DNA of 16,451 bases, from positions 1-16,451 of the forward strand of contig CAZAZF010000026.1 in NCBI GenBank assembly GCA_964489555.1, in the 5' to 3' direction. The notes beneath the pieces are model-generated. The model was given only the letters and a program-made list of their open reading frames with translations. It ran no database searches and had not been told where the DNA came from. This stretch comes from JAAZGD01 sp964489555. GTDB lineage: Bacteria; Bacillota; Clostridia; Peptostreptococcales; Anaerovoracaceae. This document shows positions 1 through 6,455 of this stretch, one piece after another (positions within the stretch are counted from its first letter, which is position 1; each line of letters starts with the position of its first letter). A program made the translations under genes and the position numbers.

Positions 1-79
1 ACGTCTAGGTTTTATTCATCTTTGGCTCCACCCCAACAATTGACACAGAGCCCTTATATACTGTAACGCCTAAATCCTT

Positions 80-1768
80 TTATGCTTTTATCTTCTTGGG
101 TTCCACTTTTTTGCTGACAAAGAATAACACAATGGAAATAACTGCAAAGACGATAGCCGTAATGAGAATGGCATTCACCATGGCATAAAAGTCAGAGAGG
201 AATCCACTTCCATATTCTTCCAAGTAATACTCCGGACCCCATTCGCCCCACCAGTCTCCTTCAAACCACATGAGCCAAGGATAAGCAATGAACCCCATTA
301 CGGATATGACTGCAAAGTTGAAAGACATTCTTCCCGTATCTCCCATAGCCAACTTGGTCTTGGGATTCAAGGGATGATTAACCGGATCTTTTTTGGCCAA
401 TCCTCCGTACATCCTCTTCCAAATCAAGTATAAAATAGGACCGGAAGTGATGCCCAGCATACCACCAATGAAGTAATCCGTTCCGTTGATGAAGAACGCA
501 ATGAACGCAATGGCAATGGGAACCACACATACCACTGTGAGGAAACCGTACCCACCGGGGATTTTAAACTTTCTCTCTTCTTCCGGAATTCTTTTTCGAA
601 GAATCATGGCAGAGATGAAAATCATTACATATGCCGATACCAGCAAAAATACATCGATAACTACAACAGTAGTAAATGCAAATTGGCAAAGAATAATATT
701 CACAATGGCTACCGACAATACGGCAATATAAGGAACGCCATGTTTTTTATCTACTTTAACCAAGATGGGAGGCGCCAAATAATCTTCCGCTAATGCAAAG
801 AAACCACGAGACCCAGATGCAATATAGGTATTATAAATGGAGCATTGGGCCAGCACCGCCACAATTACGAAGAACACACCGAAGGCCGGTCCCAGGAATA
901 CTTCAGCTACCGTTCCATAGCCTACGCTTCCAACTTCCGTCCCCCAATCTTCCCACATGCCCAAGGAGGCCAAACCGCCCATGGTGGGGAAGATGTATAC
1001 CGCCATAATCAACGGTACAGTAATTAATGTAGCTTTTGGAATAACCTGAGGATTCTTTACTTCCCCAGCTACCGTGGACATGGATTCATATCCGGAGTAC
1101 ATCCACATTCCAATGGCAATACCCATACCGATGTAGTACACCCAATCACCAAATTCGATGCCGGTAACCCCCATAATATCTCCGTCCGCCGTAAAGGGGA
1201 TAAAGGGATTCTGACTCCAATTCAGGAATCCAACGATGGCCACCATACCAAAGGCGACAATAACCAAAATGGAAAGGATGGTACTGACGATACCTACATC
1301 CTTCACCCCTCGAATATTGATATAAGTAAATACAAGAATCATTGCAACTTTAAAAATCATCTCTTGGGTTGTCGTTAAATCCCACTGTCCGGCCACATAG
1401 CCTCCAGCCAAAATGACGTACAGCGTATTGTCGATGTAAATGGAAATGGTTCTCCACCATCCTGCCTGGAATCCCCAGTATTCTCCCAGAGCTTCCTGGA
1501 CCCATTTGTAGTATCCACCTTCTTGAGGTCTGGCTGAGCCCAATTCTGCGGCTACCAGCCCCAAAGGCGTACTCCAAACAAAAGGCAAAACAATCAGCAT
1601 TACCAGTGTAAGTCCGGGGCCAGCTTCGGGGATCATTTCCTCGATTCCATAAGCACCGGCAGCACACAAACAGAAAATCATAAACACAACCGTGGAAATC
1701 TTAAGGTCATGCTGTTTTAGCCCATGTTGATCGCTGTCTACTTTGATGGATCTTTTTTGTTCATCCAT
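80..1768 (-). CDS. APC superfamily amino acid permease with C-terminal extension
   Basis: A 562-residue integral membrane protein of the amino acid-polyamine-organocation (APC) family, expected to carry an amino acid or amine across the cytoplasmic membrane by ion symport or exchange; the substrate cannot be read from sequence. About 14 hydrophobic segments are visible. Segment 1 (about residues 24-45) carries the family's glycine-rich unwound stretch (AAGAYGIEEMIPEAGPG), and segment 6 ends in MYSGYESMSTVAGEVKNP, the typical APC GxE...AxExKNP pattern. Twelve core helices are followed by two more (about 470-495 and 528-555) joined by a Trp- and Glu-rich loop. The start is supported by GGAGG nine bases upstream. 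The gene has its own promoter at 1830-1858 and follows the terminator of the recR operon, so it is probably a single-gene unit. No terminator is obvious in the 79 bases downstream. Family confidence is high, substrate unknown. Confidence 0.9.
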   Translation of the reverse strand: MDEQKRSIKVDSDQHGLKQHDLKISTVVFMIFCLCAAGAYGIEEMIPEAGPGLTLVMLIVLPFVWSTPLGLVAAELGSARPQEGGYYKWVQEALGEYWGFQAGWWRTISIYIDNTLYVILAGGYVAGQWDLTTTQEMIFKVAMILVFTYINIRGVKDVGIVSTILSILVIVAFGMVAIVGFLNWSQNPFIPFTADGDIMGVTGIEFGDWVYYIGMGIAIGMWMYSGYESMSTVAGEVKNPQVIPKATLITVPLIMAVYIFPTMGGLASLGMWEDWGTEVGSVGYGTVAEVFLGPAFGVFFVIVAVLAQCSIYNTYIASGSRGFFALAEDYLAPPILVKVDKKHGVPYIAVLSVAIVNIILCQFAFTTVVVIDVFLLVSAYVMIFISAMILRKRIPEEERKFKIPGGYGFLTVVCVVPIAIAFIAFFINGTDYFIGGMLGITSGPILYLIWKRMYGGLAKKDPVNHPLNPKTKLAMGDTGRMSFNFAVISVMGFIAYPWLMWFEGDWWGEWGPEYYLEEYGSGFLSDFYAMVNAILITAIVFAVISIVLFFVSKKVEPKKIKA

Positions 1769-1829
1769 GTTTTTCGTCCTCCCTCTTCCAAAATTTTATA
1801 TATTGCAGCATAAATAGTAAGATAGTTAC

Positions 1830-1858
1830 AGTATAGTGGAACAAGGCGGGCGAAACAA
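1830..1858 (-). promoter_or_regulatory. Sigma-A promoter of the permease gene
   Basis: On the minus strand a -35 box TTGTTT (1853-1858) lies 17 bases from a -10 box TATACT (1830-1835), 62 bases before the permease start codon. The -10 matches consensus in five of six positions and the -35 in three to four. It sits just downstream of the recR-operon terminator, where a new promoter is expected. Confidence 0.7.
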
Positions 1859-1874
1859 CTTTTTTGGCCGAAAT

Positions 1875-1905
1875 AAAAAAAGAACAGCAAACCCGTTCTT
1901 TTTTT
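1875..1905 (-). terminator. Intrinsic terminator of the dnaX-ybaB-recR operon
   Basis: An 11-bp perfect inverted repeat with a 9-base loop; on the minus strand it reads AAAAAAAGAAC, loop, GTTCTTTTTTT. The A-run before and T-run after make it usable in both directions. It lies 88 bases after the recR stop codon and just before the permease promoter, so it closes the recR operon. Confidence 0.85.
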
Positions 1906-1992
1906 AACACAAATTAGTTTAATTTTTCGCTTTAGCATCTACATTTACAACAATTCTGTCCAGATCTTTCCCCTCTCATTAGGAAAACCTTG

Positions 1993-2592
1993 TTATAGTG
2001 TCCTTCTTCCCTCCATGGCCTTCATGATGGTCACCTCGTCGGAATAGTCCAAATCCCCTCCTACAGGAATGCCGTGAGCAATCCGGGTCACCTTAATGCC
2101 GCTGGGCTTAATGAGCCGTGCAATGTACATGGCGGTGGCTTCTCCTTCAATGTTGGGGTTGGTAGCCAAAATAATTTCTTCCACTTCTTCTTGTTGAAGA
2201 CGAAGAATCAAGGGCTTCAGGTTGATGTCCTCCGGACCGATGCCATCCATGGGCGAAATCACGCCATGGAGAACATGGTACTGTCCCCTGTATTCCCGAA
2301 TTCTTTCAATGGCTACCACATCCTTGGGGCTTTCCACCACACAAATGACCTTTCCGTCTCTGGCCGAATCTTGACACAAAAGACAAGGATCCTGATCTGT
2401 CAAATTGCCGCACACCGAACAGTAGCACATGGTTTCTTTGGCTTCAATAATGGCAGAAGTGAGGCCCTCCACCTCTGCGGAATCCAAAGACAACAAATAA
2501 AAAGCCAGTCGCTGGGCCGTCTTGTTGCCAATTCCCGGCAATTTGGCCAGCTCCCCTATAAGTTTGGATAGCGGCTTGGCATAATATCTCAT
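1993..2592 (-). CDS. recR: Recombination mediator protein RecR
   Basis: A 199-residue protein, the normal RecR length. RecR works with RecO and RecF to load RecA on SSB-coated single-stranded DNA at gaps. Visible features are an N-terminal helix-hairpin-helix (about residues 13-30, KLPGIGNKTAQRLAF), a four-cysteine zinc site (C58, C61, C70, C73), and a Toprim domain from about residue 81 (VICVVESPKD) containing the ATNPNIEGEATAMY segment around residues 143-156. The start is set by GAGGG a few bases upstream. It begins 13 bases after the ybaB stop and is the last gene of the dnaX-ybaB-recR operon, a standard Firmicutes arrangement. All motifs are intact. Confidence 0.97.
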   Translation of the reverse strand: MRYYAKPLSKLIGELAKLPGIGNKTAQRLAFYLLSLDSAEVEGLTSAIIEAKETMCYCSVCGNLTDQDPCLLCQDSARDGKVICVVESPKDVVAIERIREYRGQYHVLHGVISPMDGIGPEDINLKPLILRLQQEEVEEIILATNPNIEGEATAMYIARLIKPSGIKVTRIAHGIPVGGDLDYSDEVTIMKAMEGRRTL

Positions 2593-2605
2593 CTCGTCCC
2601 TCTAT

Positions 2606-2959
2606 TTAAAGCCCTGGGATTCCCAGCCCACCGGTCAGTTTGCTCATTTCCTGTGACGAAACTTCTTCCATCTGGCGCAAGGCTTCGTTGGCTGCCGTTA
2701 GAATCAGATCCTCCAGCATTTCCACATCCTCAGGGTCCATCACCTCCGGCTTGATTCCCACCTTGGTCAATTGGCGAGCCCCATTAACCGTTACCGTCAC
2801 CGCGCCTCCTCCGGAAGTAGCCGAAACTTCCATTTGGTCAATCTCATCCTGCAATTCCGCCATCTTTCGTTGCATAGCCTGCATTTGAGCCATTTGTTTT
2901 TGCATTTGCCCGGCGTTGCCGCCGCCCGGTTTTTTTCCGGCCTTCATCCCTTTGCCCAT
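2606..2959 (-). CDS. ybaB: YbaB/EbfC family nucleoid-associated protein
   Basis: A small DNA-binding, nucleoid-associated protein of the YbaB/EbfC family, found next to dnaX and recR in most bacteria; it forms dimers and binds DNA with little specificity. I start it at the ATG at 2959 (117 residues, MGKGMKAGKKPGG...), one base after the dnaX stop codon TAG (2961-2963), with GAAGGAGAAGGAG as ribosome binding site inside the end of dnaX. A TTG seven codons upstream is possible but less likely. The N-terminus is basic and glycine-rich, followed by a Gln/Met-rich helix (Q-M repeats, about residues 15-40) and the conserved core with the GGGAVTVTVNG strand and the DPEDVEMLEDLI helix. The close spacing suggests translational coupling to dnaX. 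Confidence 0.93.
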   Translation of the reverse strand: MGKGMKAGKKPGGGNAGQMQKQMAQMQAMQRKMAELQDEIDQMEVSATSGGGAVTVTVNGARQLTKVGIKPEVMDPEDVEMLEDLILTAANEALRQMEEVSSQEMSKLTGGLGIPGL

Positions 2960-2960
2960 G

Positions 2961-4532
2961 CTATTCTCCTTCTCCTTCAATAATAAGAGGAGTCTGCCCC
3001 AACAAGTCGCTCAATTGGGTCACTGTCTCCATCACCGTTTCCTTCGGTTCTTGCTTCTCTACTTTCTGCTTTTCTCGAATTTCCACTTCGCGGGGAAGGC
3101 CCGTCAACTGCTCCAAAATTTCCGCGATAAAAGCCTGATGTCCCTTAAGTCGACTTACCACCATCTCAGAAGAACCTTCCAAAACCAACCTATTCTCTCT
3201 GATTTCCAATATTTTGCAATTTCCTCGAATCATACGAAAGGTGGCCTTTTCTTTTTCCAGCCGATCCAACACCTGTTCCCACAAATCTTCGGTATCACCA
3301 TCACTGGAAGCATTGGGATCCGGCCTTTCTTTGTTCGGTTCCGCCTCTTTTCTGCTCTGGGGCTGCGCCTCCTTTTTTATCTCCTTAGATTGCGCCTCCT
3401 TTTTTATCTCCTGGGGCTGGATTGACTTCTTCGTCTCTGAATGTTGATCCCTCTCTTTCTCTCCCAACTTCATGAGCGCCACCTCCAACAGCACCCTGGG
3501 ATGGGTGGAGTATCTGGCATCCAAAGAAGCTTGAGAAAGTTCCATAACCCCTCTCCTGATTTCTTCCAAGGTCATATTTTTGCTCTGATTTTTAAGCTTT
3601 TCTCCGCTTTCCGAGGACATATTCAAGATGTCTTCCGGTTTTTCCAGATACTTGGACAACAGCAATCCCCGGTAATAAGTGATCAAGTCTTTAATAAGCT
3701 GGCGAACATCTCTGCCCTCTTGCACCAGCTCTTCTGTGAGCAACAGCACTTCCGACAAGTCGGAACGTTGCAAAGAATCCACCAACTGCCATAGAGCTTC
3801 TGAACTCACCGCCCCCAAAAGATCCAAAACCTGTTCCCGGGTCAAATGCCGGGTGCCAGTAGCCAGCAACTGGTCCAACAAGGACAAACCATCCCGAACA
3901 GAACCATCCGCATTGGCCCCTATCAAGGAAATGGCTCCTTCTTCTGCCGAAACTCCACGCTCTTTTAAAATTTTCATCAACCGTTCTTCCAAAAGTTTCT
4001 GAGGGATGCGCCTAAAATCCAAGCGCATGCAACGGGATAAAATGGTAGCCGGTAGCTTCTGGGGCTCTGTAGTGGCCAAAATGAACATCACATTTTCCGG
4101 AGGCTCCTCCAGTGTTTTTAACAAAGCATTGAATGCTTCCGTGGAAAGCATATGAACTTCATCGATGATGTACACCTTCCTTCGGCCCAATGCCGGAGGA
4201 TATTTCACGCTTTCCCGCAGTTCCCGGATGTGGTCGATGCCACGATTGCTGGCCCCATCCATTTCTATCACATCCACAAAAGTCCCCTGCCGTATGCTTT
4301 CGCAATGGGAACAGGCACCGCAAGGACGCGGTCCTTCCGAAAGGCAATTCACCCCTTTGGCCAACAACCTGGCCGTGGTGGTTTTTCCGGTACCTCTTGT
4401 TCCACAAAACAAATAAGCATGGCTCACCCCATCGTTGCCAAGCTGATTTTCTAAAATTCGTACGATATGATCTTGTCCCAGTAAATGGGCAAACACTTCC
4501 GGCCGCAATGTCCGATAGAGTGCCTGATACAT
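2961..4532 (-). CDS. dnaX: DNA polymerase III subunit tau (DnaX), possible gamma by frameshift
   Basis: The clamp-loader ATPase that opens and loads the sliding clamp; full-length tau also links polymerase and helicase. I start it at the ATG at 4532 (523 residues, MYQALYRTLRPEVF), directly after GGGGAGG; the open frame runs further upstream but into the SRP RNA gene. Visible are Walker A GTRGTGKT (44-51), the four zinc cysteines C63, C71, C74, C77, Walker B IIDEVH (122-127) and the SRC arginine-finger motif (166-168). Domain III ends near residue 368. A charged linker (about 370-425) then contains a tandem nine-residue repeat (EIKKEAQ twice), and the C-terminal part begins at DLWEQVLDRL. Each repeat encodes Ile-Lys-Lys through an in-phase A AAA AAG heptamer, a possible -1 frameshift site (separate entry). 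First protein gene after the SRP RNA, without an intervening terminator. Confidence 0.97.
   Translation of the reverse strand: MYQALYRTLRPEVFAHLLGQDHIVRILENQLGNDGVSHAYLFCGTRGTGKTTTARLLAKGVNCLSEGPRPCGACSHCESIRQGTFVDVIEMDGASNRGIDHIRELRESVKYPPALGRRKVYIIDEVHMLSTEAFNALLKTLEEPPENVMFILATTEPQKLPATILSRCMRLDFRRIPQKLLEERLMKILKERGVSAEEGAISLIGANADGSVRDGLSLLDQLLATGTRHLTREQVLDLLGAVSSEALWQLVDSLQRSDLSEVLLLTEELVQEGRDVRQLIKDLITYYRGLLLSKYLEKPEDILNMSSESGEKLKNQSKNMTLEEIRRGVMELSQASLDARYSTHPRVLLEVALMKLGEKERDQHSETKKSIQPQEIKKEAQSKEIKKEAQPQSRKEAEPNKERPDPNASSDGDTEDLWEQVLDRLEKEKATFRMIRGNCKILEIRENRLVLEGSSEMVVSRLKGHQAFIAEILEQLTGLPREVEIREKQKVEKQEPKETVMETVTQLSDLLGQTPLIIEGEGE
3364..3412 (-). repeat. Tandem 27-bp-period repeat inside the dnaX linker
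   Basis: Two identical 22-base copies (3364-3385 and 3391-3412) with a period of 27 bases, so the reading frame is kept and nine residues are repeated. Each copy contains the heptamer AAAAAAG on the coding strand, preceded by GGAGAT and followed by GAGGCGCA. The repeat lies in the low-conservation Lys/Glu/Gln linker between domains III and IV/V of DnaX. Confidence 0.95.
3372..3405 (-). promoter_or_regulatory. Candidate -1 programmed frameshift sites in dnaX (two A AAA AAG heptamers)
   Basis: The heptamer A AAA AAG, the same as the established Escherichia coli dnaX slippery site, occurs twice in the correct phase (3399-3405 and 3372-3378; zero frame ATA AAA AAG GAG). A -1 slip at the first site adds Gly-Gly-Ala-Ile and stops at TAA (3385-3387), giving a 382-residue product ending just after domain III, the layout of E. 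coli gamma. A slip at the second site would stop after 23 codons (410 residues). AGGAG-like sequences precede both heptamers, but only 2 bases away rather than the roughly 10 seen in E. coli, and I see no convincing downstream hairpin. Function is inferred. Confidence 0.55.
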
Positions 4533-4569
4533 GGTACCTCCCCGCTGCTTCTGAAATCCTCTGCAATGA

Positions 4570-4728
4570 AACTGCCCTTGGATAGCACCACCAGGCATTG
4601 GAGAAGGCGTTACTGCGGCACATAAGAGCTTCCGCTTATTGCTGCTTCCTTCCGGACCTGACAAGGTTCACAGAGTCCTATTGCGCAGGACCCAAACCTA
4701 GCCGGGCGGCGCCATCCAAGGGCAATTC
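4570..4728 (-). ncRNA. ffs: Signal recognition particle RNA (Alu-less bacterial type)
   Basis: RNA scaffold of the signal recognition particle, which binds Ffh and targets membrane proteins co-translationally. The universally conserved hairpin is present on the minus strand as GTCAGGTCCGGAAGGAAGCA and is followed by the asymmetric-loop partner AGCAGCAATAAGC. The flanking CCTGCGCAA and TGTGCCGCAG segments pair as in the Bacillus RNA. The ends form a long terminal helix: AATTGCCCTTGGAT (5') pairs with ATCCAAGGGCAGTT (3') with one G-U, and the helix continues inward with GGC.CC.CC.GGC pairing containing three G-U pairs. That gives about 158 nt. No separate Alu domain is seen, unlike the roughly 270-nt Bacillus form. 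Transcription from the promoter at 4739-4767 would begin within a few bases of this 5' end. No terminator follows; dnaX begins 37 bases later. Confidence 0.93.
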
Positions 4729-4738
4729 ATCTCATTCC

Positions 4739-4767
4739 ATTATAGTCACGGAGTGGGAGCTAGTCAA
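4739..4767 (-). promoter_or_regulatory. Near-consensus promoter of the SRP RNA (and dnaX operon)
   Basis: Minus-strand TTGACT (4762-4767), a 17-base spacer and a perfect TATAAT (4739-4744). The predicted start near 4728-4732 coincides with the 5' end of the SRP RNA terminal helix. The -35 box covers the leuB stop codon (4760-4762) and its last codons. A strong promoter fits an abundant stable RNA; the same transcript probably reads on into dnaX-ybaB-recR. Confidence 0.88.
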
Positions 4768-5833
4768 GGGCGGCCGCCACCCGGTCACCGGCTTCCTTGG
4801 TTCCGATTTCCTTGGTGCCGGAACTGGCAATATCCGGAGTACGGTATCCCTCTTCCAACACCTTTTCCACTCCCTTTTCTATCTCTTTCCCTTCTTCCCA
4901 CAAGCCCAATGTATATCGGAGCATCATAGCCGCAGAAAGGATGGTGGCAAATGGATTGGCCAGATCTTTCCCGGCCAAATCCGGAGCCGAACCATGAACC
5001 GGTTCATACATACCGAAATTACCCGCCCCCAAACTGGCTGAAGGAAGCATGCCAATGGAGCCAGTGATTTGGCTGGCTTCATCCGACAGAATATCTCCAA
5101 AAATGTTTCCCGTCAAAATCACATCAAACTGCTTGGGATCTCGAATGATTTGCATAGCCGCATTGTCCACGTACAAATGCTCTAAAAACACTTCCGGGTA
5201 TTTCTTGGCCTCCTCTTCCACTACACGCCTCCATAGGCGGGAACTTTCCAATACGTTAGCCTTGTCCACGCTGGTTACTTTGTTCTTTCGCTTTTTTGCC
5301 ATATCAAAAGCTACTTTAGCAATTCGTCGAACTTCCTCCTCCGAGTACTGTTCCACATCGTAAGCGGCAAGACCCATGTCGGTTTCCCAAGTTCCTTTTT
5401 CTCCAAAGTAAATACCCCCGGTTAATTCCCGTACCACCAAAAGATCCAGTCCTCCGCTGACAATTTCTTTCTTAAGAGGGCAAGCATCCGCCAAATCGTC
5501 AAACAACAATGCGGGTCGCAAGTTAGCAAAAAGACCCAACTCCTTTCGGAGCCCCAAAAGGGCCCGCTCTGGTCGCTGGTCTCCCGGCAAGGTATCCCAC
5601 TTCCATCCACCTACCGCACCCAATAACACTGCATCACTTTCTTTACACACTTCCACGGTCTTTTCCGGTAAACATTTCCCGGTAGCATCTATGGCACAAC
5701 CTCCTGCCAAAACCTCCGTGAATTGAAAAGTGTGCTCTGTCTTTTCTTCTATCTTTTTCAGAACCTTGATGGTCTCTCGAATTACTTCCGGACCAATACC
5801 GTCTCCTGGAATAACTGCAATCTTATAATTCAT
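4760..5833 (-). CDS. leuB: 3-isopropylmalate dehydrogenase
   Basis: Catalyses NAD-dependent oxidation and decarboxylation of 3-isopropylmalate to 2-ketoisocaproate, the third leucine-specific step, in the cytoplasm. At 357 residues it has the usual length. Seen in order: N-terminal MNYKIAVIPGDGIGPEV; the substrate-binding arginine region around residues 88-106 (RPERALLGLRKELGLFANLRP) and RELTGGIYFGEKG; the metal-binding NIFGDILSDEASQITGS segment; and the cofactor-site EPVHGSAPDLAGKDLANP. These separate it from isocitrate and tartrate dehydrogenases. Two AGGAGAAC copies lie directly before the start. It is last in leuACDB, but a 124-base gap separates it from leuD whereas the other junctions are about 12-16 bases. 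Its stop codon overlaps the SRP RNA promoter, and no leu-operon terminator is seen. Confidence 0.97.
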   Translation of the reverse strand: MNYKIAVIPGDGIGPEVIRETIKVLKKIEEKTEHTFQFTEVLAGGCAIDATGKCLPEKTVEVCKESDAVLLGAVGGWKWDTLPGDQRPERALLGLRKELGLFANLRPALLFDDLADACPLKKEIVSGGLDLLVVRELTGGIYFGEKGTWETDMGLAAYDVEQYSEEEVRRIAKVAFDMAKKRKNKVTSVDKANVLESSRLWRRVVEEEAKKYPEVFLEHLYVDNAAMQIIRDPKQFDVILTGNIFGDILSDEASQITGSIGMLPSASLGAGNFGMYEPVHGSAPDLAGKDLANPFATILSAAMMLRYTLGLWEEGKEIEKGVEKVLEEGYRTPDIASSGTKEIGTKEAGDRVAAALD

Positions 5834-5881
5834 TCTGTTCTCCTGTGTTCTCCTGATTTTCCTGGTTTTTTTCTAATATCT

Positions 5882-5917
5882 TTTATCTTCCGGGGTTTTT
5901 TGATTGTCAAAAAGCCC
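5882..5917 (-). promoter_or_regulatory. leuD-leuB gap: hairpin and possible weak internal promoter
   Basis: The 124-base space before leuB holds a 10-bp stem with one mismatch (5893-5902 with 5908-5917, loop ATTGT) and, overlapping it on the minus strand, TTGACA (5905-5910) with 17 bases to GATAAA (5882-5887). Either could give leuB independent or modulated expression. The -10 is poor and no U-tract follows the hairpin, so this is tentative. Confidence 0.3.
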
Positions 5918-5957
5918 TTCTTTCTTCTATACTACTCTACTACCGTTTCTCCACCCT

Positions 5958-6443
5958 TTATTTCTCCTTTCGAATGGAAGCCAAAAGGCCGCCGCTGGCA
6001 ATGATGTTCTGAATAAACTCCGGAAAAGGCGTGGCCTGATAGGTGGTTCCCTTGGTCAGGTTTTGAATCTCCCCTGTGTCAAAGTTTACACTGACTTCAT
6101 CCCCGGCATCAATGCCATTCACCGCTTCTTCCGATTCCAATATGGGAAGACCTATGTTGATGGCATTTCTGTAAAATATTCGGGCAAAGGTCTTGGCGAT
6201 CACCACCGAAATCCCGGATTCCTTGATGGCAATGGGCGCATGCTCTCTGGAAGAACCGCAGCCGAAGTTAAATCCCCCCACCATAATATCTCCTTCTTTC
6301 ACCTTTTTCGTAAATTCCGAATCGATATCTTCCATGCAATGTTCGGCCAATTCTTTGTGATTTGCTGTATTTAAATGACGCGCCGGGATAATGACATCCG
6401 TATCCACATTATCTCCATATCGATGAACCCTTCCTTTAACCAT
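5958..6443 (-). CDS. leuD: 3-isopropylmalate dehydratase small subunit
   Basis: The small (swivel-domain) subunit that, with LeuC, isomerises 2-isopropylmalate to 3-isopropylmalate. It has 161 residues, the length of the short clostridial/archaeal type rather than the about 200 residues of the enterobacterial form. It shows GDNVDTDVIIPARHL (10-24), the GGFNFGCGSSREHAP signature (56-70) with the conserved serine-arginine of the aconitase swivel domain, and AKTFARIFYRNAINIGLP further on. The loop after IIPARHL is the substrate-recognition region; homoaconitase-type activity cannot be strictly excluded from sequence, but the leuA-leuC-leuB neighbours make the leucine role clear. It starts 12 bases after leuC with AGGGAGG as ribosome binding site. 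Confidence 0.95.
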   Translation of the reverse strand: MVKGRVHRYGDNVDTDVIIPARHLNTANHKELAEHCMEDIDSEFTKKVKEGDIMVGGFNFGCGSSREHAPIAIKESGISVVIAKTFARIFYRNAINIGLPILESEEAVNGIDAGDEVSVNFDTGEIQNLTKGTTYQATPFPEFIQNIIASGGLLASIRKEK

Positions 6444-6455
6444 AATTTCCTCCCT

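Noticed and set aside
1..79. Sequence left of the permease gene
   Set aside because: It contains TTGACA on the plus strand and a loose GGCTC/GAGCC pairing, but no matching -10 box and no U-tract, so I assign nothing.
245..257. No entry: variant motif III residues in PcrA (GDDDQCIYQWRGA, residues 245-257 of the protein at 14004-16235)
   Set aside because: Cys and Gln at positions often Ser and Gly/Arg; these positions vary within the family and do not suggest altered function.
4159..4623. 154-codon minus-strand frame inside dnaX
   Set aside because: A shadow of dnaX in another frame; the dnaX frame shows all clamp-loader motifs.
4533..4664. 44-residue N-terminal extension of DnaX
   Set aside because: It overlaps the SRP RNA 3' part and is unlike any DnaX N-terminus; the ATG at 4532 has a strong ribosome binding site and begins the conserved sequence.
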